64,000 nucleotides of DNA from Sciurus carolinensis (Eukaryota; Chordata; Mammalia; Rodentia; Sciuridae), in the NCBI RefSeq assembly GCF_902686445.1, contig NC_062219.1, positions 47,209,056-47,273,055 of the forward strand, in the 5' to 3' direction. Below, piece after piece: positions 29,201 through 38,006 of the stretch. The notes beneath the pieces are model-generated. The model was not told where the DNA came from. It did not search any database and saw nothing but the letters and a program-made list of their open reading frames with translations. The translations under genes were made by a program, and so were the position numbers. The stretch's first letter is position 1. Each line of letters opens with the position of its first letter.

Positions 29201-32200
29201 ACACTTACATAAACAGGGTAAAACAATAATATGTATTTTTAATTCTTTTACCCTCCACCTTTAAAAAAATCAAAACTAAATATTATGGTTATAGCTTCCA
29301 CCTTTGCCTTTCTTGTTTTTTCTCTTTTTCCAGAAGAAAATTCTAAATTTACTATCCTTTTTTTTTTTTTTTTCCCTAAATTTATAAGAAAATTTGCCTT
29401 GCTCTTTTTGACAGTAGACAGGAGATGGAATTAGGAGAAAACAGGAATTTTGTTTTTTAGGTTTTTGTTTTGTTTTTTGGTACTAGGGATTGAATTTAGG
29501 GGTGCTTTACCCCTGAAATCCATCCCCAGCCCAGCCCTTTTTATGTTTTATTTTGAGACAGTCTCACTAAGTTGCTTAGGGTCTCACTAAGTTGCTGAAG
29601 CTAGCTTCAAATATGCCATTCTCCTGCACCAGCCTCCGGAGTTGCTGGGATTTCAGGTGTGTGCCACTGGGCATGGTAGAAAACAGGATTTTGTGGTTAG
29701 AGAGTAGAAAGAGGCAGGTACTGAACAATCAGTTATATCTATCTCTACAGTTAAATATAGATTTAGATATGACATATACATGGATAAAAACCCAAATATG
29801 GTCTTTTCCTGGAGAATTAAAAGCAACACTTTTATGGTTACCTCCATTTAAAGAAAACAGTTTAAGTGTACTTCGATCATCAGCTAATCCAACACATATC
29901 ATTAACTGTTACTAGTATTATGTGAATTGACAGAATAATGGTTTACATACTTCTAAAGGTAAAGAACTCTGTGAGACCTTTATTCATTATGGCAGTATAA
30001 ACATAAGTAAAATAGGGGACATATCTGCTTCAGCAAATCTATACAAAACTGAAATTGAAAAAAGGATGATTTGTGATTTATATCTACAAGAGTGGTCATG
30101 CTAGGGAAAGAGGTGATTTTAGCAAAATGTCATTATCACAACTTAAAGGGGTAAAAGTTCAAGCTAAGGGTAGGCGGTGGAGTAGCCAAGGACATACTTA
30201 GATGTCAAAAGTAAGAACGCTTATTACAATAAATAAATGCTTCCAAAAGAGGCAAAGTTTCTGGATGTTTTTGCTTCCAGTTCTAATTATACTGCTTTCC
30301 TATTTTTCCTACACTTGATGAATCAAGTAAGACTACACTAAATCTAATACTTTAATAGGCCTGATAGATTTGACAGGAATCTGCATCAATTAGTAAAAGA
30401 AAACATCTACGACTCTTGATGTACGCCCAACTTATGCAAGTAAAAATCCCACTACCAAGAAGAAACAGAGAAAAGTGATTGCCTCTAAGGAAAAGATAAT
30501 ACAGTTTAACAGAAACAACACTCTGAGTAATTACAGCGAATGAGGATAGAATCTTCTGACCAAGGAATTCTAAATCCAGACAACTTGCTCAATGGCATCA
30601 GAAAAATATTACTTAGGCACACAAAGGCTTAAAAGAAATTTTACCAAAGAAAATTTCATAGGAAGTGGGGAGGAGTACAGAGAAAACAAAATCCTTAAAA
30701 CCATGCCCTGCCTTAATGAATCAAAACACAGAATTCAATAATGATCAAGTGGTAGCATAAAAATACTAGTGGCAGGCTCTAAAAATAAGGTGGCACACAA
30801 CTGTAATCCCAGTGACTCTGGAGGCTGAGACAGGAGAAGTGTAAATCATGGACAGCCTGGGCAACTTAGAAGACCTTCTCAAAATAAAAACTAAAAGGGC
30901 TGGGTATGTGGGTCAGTAGTACAGTGCCCCTGGATTCAATCTTCAGTACCAAAAACAAATAAACAAAAACGGTGGCAAAATATAAAACAATTAAAATTTT
31001 GTTAATCAGTTATAATATCATGCATAGGTCAAAAAGAAATCTTGAAAGAGTATGATAATATAAAATGTAATGCAAAAATATTAATCTCATCAAAAAAACA
31101 ATTCCTAATTACAAGAAAAACCCCAGAAAAGTACGAGGAGAAAAAGACAAGGAGTCATTCTTGATTATACAAGGATTTCTTAAGATCACTAAGCTACTTT
31201 AGCTTGGAAGAAGAATGAAAAACAAAACAAATGTAGAAAGCACAAGTAAAAGTCATGGATTCTATGTAGACCTCACCATGAGATTTCTTTTCAATTCTGT
31301 CTCTATTAGGAAGATAAGGCATTTTCAAAATCTTATCAGTACATATATGGAATTTATAGAATTACAATTGCTAATTAAATTACTAATTCTATGAATTCCA
31401 TACATGAAACATAAGACAGATTGAGACACATCTTTGTTTAGTGATGAATTATTATAAAATCGGATAAAAAATAACAGGCAATTATAAATTACAAAGGGGC
31501 AATAAATAAGGCAAAATATTCAATCTATCAGAAAAATATCATATAAAATGCTATTACAACCACAGAAATGAAAAGATGTACCCCTTTTGTGTATATGGAA
31601 TCAAAATGCGTCTGTGAAAAATAAAATAAAATAAAATAAATGCTATTACATAAACATTTATGTCTTTAAAAAAAATTGTGTTGGTAGAAGTACACTAAAA
31701 AGAATACTTATATAGGGGTTAGGGCTGTAGATCATTGGTAGAGCACTTGCCTCTAACATGTGAGGCACTTGGGTTCAATTCTCGGCACCACAAAACAACA
31801 AATAAATAAATAAAGATATTGTGTCCATCTACAACTAAAAAAAATTTTTAAAAAAAGAACACTTGTACAAACTGAAAATTCCCTTTGATCCATTATTTCA
31901 CTTTGTGAATATATGTGTAAATATATGCAGATTGTACAATGATTTTTATAGCAGTATTTATGATAACAAAAAGCTTGGGAAAAACTTAAGACTGATTAAA
32001 TTATTACTTTATATTCATACTCTATAATGTCATGTTACCATTTTAAAATCATGTCTTGAAAAATACTTTTACAAGCATTTACAACCTTATTTCTATTTTG
32101 GGAAGGGATACCAGGGATTGAACTCAGGGGCACTCAACCACTGAGCCACATCCCTAGCCCTATTTTGTACTTTATTTAGAGACAGGGTCTCACTGACTTG

Positions 32201-35200
32201 CTTAGTGCCTCACCATTGCTAAGGCTGGCTTTGAACTCCTGATCCTCCTGCCTCGGACTCCCGAGCCACTGGGATTATAGGCGGGTGTCACTGCACCTGG
32301 TAGTACCAAGATCATTTTTATATTTGCTTTATAAAATTCTCTTATATTTTAAAAATTTTCCACAATGTTAATTTAGTAATATCTTTTAAAATAGATGTTA
32401 TTTTGAAAGACATGTTAAAGAGAAATGAAAACATGTACTAAAACAAAATTCTATTGCAAAATCCTATAATACCAAATAAGCATACTGAAAATAATTCTTG
32501 CCTTTAGAAAGTAGCTTTCTAAATTTCTGTGTTGCTGTCAGCTGTTGTTCAGCATTGTTAGAAAAAATCATCTGAACCATATCTGTGGTAATAACTTCTT
32601 CCTAAAGCACAAAAGAAAATAAAATTTAAATTTAAATTTTTTGCAGGACTAATACTTTCGCAAACACTGTTTTTGAAATATTGTTGAGGTATAACTCAAA
32701 GTACATTTTTGTAAAATATACCTCTGGAATGGGTACAGTAGAACTGATATCTGGATCCTGGATAGGACTTTCTAACATAGAGTCATCATTTCTGGGCAAA
32801 GAGACATTTCTGCGTTTGAACAACTGCAATGAAGAGAAATCATTTTATACATGGAGATTTCTAAATGCTCAGTTGCTATAGAATTCCACTTTTCATTTTC
32901 AAGAACAAATCAAACTAATAATTTTATAATTTAAAATTTAATGTACATATTTACATTTTATAGCACTTGAAAAAGCATATATTCTGAAACTGAATTATGA
33001 GATATGTAAGAATTTTTTCAAGAAAATCTTAATGTAAAAAGCACATCTATTTCATAGGGATGATAATAGATGGTATATATTAACTGAGTTAATATCCCTG
33101 TTTATTAGTTCAGGAATGGATAAAAATGAAGGGCAAAAAAGGAAGAAAGAAACATGGTAAAAGTAGATTTATAGGTACATTTCCTAATTCAAAAATGAGA
33201 AAAAAAAATCTGGCTATAGTCTTTGTGATTCCTAACTAATACTGCTATTCTTCAGTCTGTACACACTTCCCTTTGTTAATCAACAAGAATTTTTTTTTGA
33301 GTGCATACTATAAATATTAAGGACTGTGAGACACTACTACAGATTAAGGGCTGACAAATCATATTATTAATAGATTAACTGATTGTGATATTGAGGAGTA
33401 AATACAAGGGAGCTCTACTACCACTGTGTTATATTTCCACTCTTCCCCCCAACCATTTTTTTTTTTTTTTTTTTTTTGAGAGACGGGGTCTTCTTTCATT
33501 GACCTAGCTGGTCTCAAACTTGTAATCCTCCAATCTCAGCCTTCCCAGTTGCCTGGATTACATAGTGTACCACCAATTGACATTTTTTTCTACTTTCTTC
33601 TCCAATCTTTTCAAAAATCAGTTTTAATTTGTAAATGTGAGGACCAGACACTCCTATTTATTTGTAAGTGTTTCTAAACCTAAGTATATCTTGGAATGAA
33701 AAATGTTGAGAAGTGCTCTCTTAAATGATTTTCTATTCTTTATGTCACATGTGCAAAATATAATGAAACTATAAGAGGAACAGAATGAATAACATGGGAA
33801 GATTACTATAATTAATTTCAAAGATGAACACACAAAGCAGTAAATAAACATAATTACTGTTTTCTAGGAAACATATTTCAAATGAAAAATGGCAGTGAGT
33901 GATCTAAATGAATCAAGAGTAAAAATTTCTTAGCAATGGGGTAGAAATATGATAACATGAAAAGTTTATCCATAAAATAGAAAAATCATTCCAAGTGACT
34001 AAAACTTGCAAAGGGATCCTGATTCATAAATTTGCAAATATTATTCCTGGAATCTACTAAATTAAAAAGTAGATTTAGTTATAATAAATTTTCAACTTTC
34101 CACTAAAAATTGTCTAAAAATTAGCAATAAGCTTTTAAATCTCTATATCATTCTTTTGTCAAACAAAAATAAATGTTTAAAAATACCTACCTGTTCTTCC
34201 CTTTTTTGTTTTCGAAGCTGTATTCCTTCTTCTTCTCTTCTTCTGCGCATCTCCTGAGGATTTAGGGCTTTATTCTTATAACTTTTCATTCTGTAATTAT
34301 CTTTCCCTGGACTAGCCATGGAATCTTGAAGGAAGAAAAAAGAAGACATGGCTAACTCTCAAAGCAACATAAGATACTTCCTCTAGAGCAGGTAATTCAG
34401 GCTCACTGATTATACAGATCACAAAGATCATTCTGAAACTCATGTACAAAGAGCAAAATGATCAAATATTTTAGGAATTACATATTTGTCTTAAGTTTGT
34501 TTTCTGTTACTTTACCAAAACACCTGAAACCAGGGTAATTTATTTAAAAAGAGGTTTATTTCATTCACAGTTATGAAGGCTGGGAAGGTAAAGGAATCTG
34601 CTTGGGCCTCACCTTGCTTTATGCATGGGGATATGGGAAGTGAGTAGATATGTGCAGAGGGAAAGGGGACAAAGATGTTGACTAGTTTATAAGATCCACA
34701 TTTATGAGAACTAATACATTTTCACAGAAGACATTAATCAGTCTTAAAAGGCCCAACTCTGAACACTATTACACTGGCAGTCAAATTTCAAAATAGGTTT
34801 TAACAGGGATAAATCACATACAAACCATAGCAATATTAGACGACTAACAGATTTTAGTCTAAATACAAAGTTATTACCCTTACTTCATAAAGATTCAACA
34901 ACCTTCCTTATTCCTTTACCTTTGGCCTTTCTGAAGTAGGATGTATCTTAAATCAATCACTTGAAGTCAGGAAATAATAATGAACTACTCAGGTAATAAA
35001 AAAAGAAAAAACCTTCTAAATTATAGCTTCTGACAAAATCAAATAGCCAGCACTAAACAGTCTTATTGTCAATGAAATACAGTATTAGGCTTCAATGCGC
35101 ACACCTCAAATATTTACTGGGGTCTGGCATCTTTCACTTATTTAAGATACTACCTTAAATTAAATACTAAGGCCATGAGTTTTACAACCTGAGTTATAAC

Positions 35201-37965
35201 TGCAGTGTCAGTTCTCAGTACTCCAGTAATTATGAGTTCTTTCACAATATTTACATATTCTATTTTTCAAGTTTTGCTACAAAAGTATTTCAGAACATTA
35301 TACATTTCAAAACAAATATACTTAAGTATATATAAAATATATAATATAAAATTTTATATTTGAAGTGTATGTTCTACTTTTACTTTTAAAATAAATTACA
35401 TAAATGAATATTATATTGATAGTTTGCTTTATCTTACTTATATAAATACTAAAATACTGATACTGTATCCTATTCTGGATTTACATATGAAGAAAAAAAC
35501 CAGTTTAAAGTGGTGTCCTCACTTAAGTTAAATATGATAGATAGTGAACCTAGTATGTTACTCTGATGAATTCAGAGGATAACAACCAGGCCTAACCAAA
35601 TGATATTATCAATCAGCTCATGAAGTAAACACCAAAGGAGAGGCTGTCATCGATCTGACATCCCAGATAGAGTAGACATAGACTAATAAATGGGAAGATT
35701 TTATTGTATAGTAAAGTATAATTTACATATGCATTAAATCCTATAAGAGCACAGAAGACAAATATGTATCTTGAGGCACTCTGAACAGTTTCACCGTTTT
35801 CTATCTTGATGAGAGAAATCCTCCAGGGAAGAGGATGGAAAGGGAAGAGAAGCAACGAGCATTTCAAACAGAGGAACTACTCACAAAAGCAACATTTTCT
35901 GAAGAACCCTGGCATAGCCAGGTGCTGTGATGCTTGCCTGTAATCCCAGCAAGGCAGGAGGCTGAGACAAAAGGACCGCAAATTTGAGGCCTTCCTGGGC
36001 AACTTAACAAGATCCTATTTCAAAAATAAAAGAATTAAATAAAAATAATAAAATATCCCTGGTACTAAAAATAATAACTAAAAAAAGAAGCCTTACACGT
36101 GAAGCCTCAGTACAGTAAAGAAATCCAGAGTGCTTGAATAAGAAGATGCAAGAGAAAAGGGACAGGAAACAAAGCTATAAGTGTAAAACATATGTGGTTT
36201 TTGCAATCCAGTTCAGAAATTTAGACTTGATCCTAAAGAATAAAATTTAAAAGATTAAGGAGAAAGTTATCTCAAATAATCCAGGGAGAGAAAAGAGAGA
36301 TGCTGAAGATATATTAGTAGAAATGAAAATATAGAAGGTAAGTTAGATTCCAGAAATATTTCTGAAATAGATTCAATAAGAATTAGAAGACAAATATAAC
36401 AGATATGTAGTAAAGAATAAAAGGAAGTTGAAGATGACCCCACAGTTTTTAGCTTGAGTCATTTTAGTATTATGATAAAATAACCCATACAGGGAATAGA
36501 ATTGAAGGATCAGGAGGATCAAAGTAGAAGTTATTTGGTTTGCCTGCTTGTTTTTGAGAGAATAATAATGAATTCAGTTATTTTAAATTCATTTTAAAAA
36601 TTACATTAAGTAAAAATCACGTTTGGCTTGTAGTTCTTTAAATTTAACAAAAGCATAGCCATAAAGCCATCACAGTCAAGACACAGAAGAGAGCCTATAA
36701 CTCTAAAAAACTGTCTCATGTTCTTCCTATTGACCCTCTTCCTAGCCCAGCCTCCATGCTTCATACTTGGGAACCACTGATTTGTTCTCTAGCCATATAG
36801 TTATGTTTTTTCCTGAATTTCTCATAAACGGAATTGTATACAGTCTTCTGAATTCACCTTCTACTTGTGTCATCCATGTTGTTGGCATTACAGTTTGCCC
36901 CTTCTTATTGCCAAGGAGCATTTCACTGTTGGGATACTTCTTAGCTATTAGTTTTTCAGCTGATGAACATTTGAGTCATTTCCAATTGTAGGAGGTTATA
37001 AATATGTCTGCAACAAACATTCACATAGAAGTGTTTGTGTAAACACAATTTTTTTATTGCTATCTATCAGGTAAATATTTAGGAGTAGAATTGCAGGATA
37101 ATAAGGCAATAGTGTTTCACTTTATAAGAAACTGACAAACTGCTTTCCAAAGTTACTGTCCCGTCTTGCATTCTCATCAGCAATATGTGAGAGTTCCAAA
37201 TGCTCTGCATCCTGTATCCACTTGGTATTGTCAAGACTGTTGGTATTGTTGTTAATTACAGTCATTCTAATAATTACATACAACTTCAATTTGAAATGTT
37301 AAATTTCTAGTACATACTCTGACATAGATCCTTACTGATCATCCTATATCATGGAGAGCTATAAAAGAAAAATCACCAAAGGAGAACACTTGAGGTTATT
37401 CACATTTTAACAGAAAAAGGGAGAAACCTTGAGATCACTGGTAAAGTTTGACAAATCTCACTAGTGATGGAGCTAGAGGTAGAATGGAATGGACTGAAGA
37501 ATTGAGAATGTGGCTGTGGGTATAGATTAGTGGTAGAGTATGTGCTTGAGTATATGCAATGCCCTGGGTTCAACTCATAGCACCAAAGAAAAGAAGCTGG
37601 TTTGTGTCTCTGAAGTTAACCCATGTGTATTCTAGAAATTAAAATGCATTTATAGTTGACCAAAATTCCTCTTTCAAATATTTAATGAATTTTAACAATA
37701 CTGCATGCACCTATAAGTAATCATCATTAGAAACTATTCAATCTAACTTTTCAATAACATTTACCATTATTTTCTTATTATCTTATATATCAAGAAATCT
37801 TCTAATCTCACTAAGAGCTTAAGCTCCAAAAGGAAAAATGAAGATCAGAGTTCATTACAGAGCAAATTAGGCCTCAACAATAGTTGCTGAAAAATGACCA
37901 ACAAGTAGAAAAAATTTTAATGAGAAGAAACATTTTTGGTAATAAATCTCTTAAGATACTTAGCA

Positions 37966-38006
<41 letters not shown>

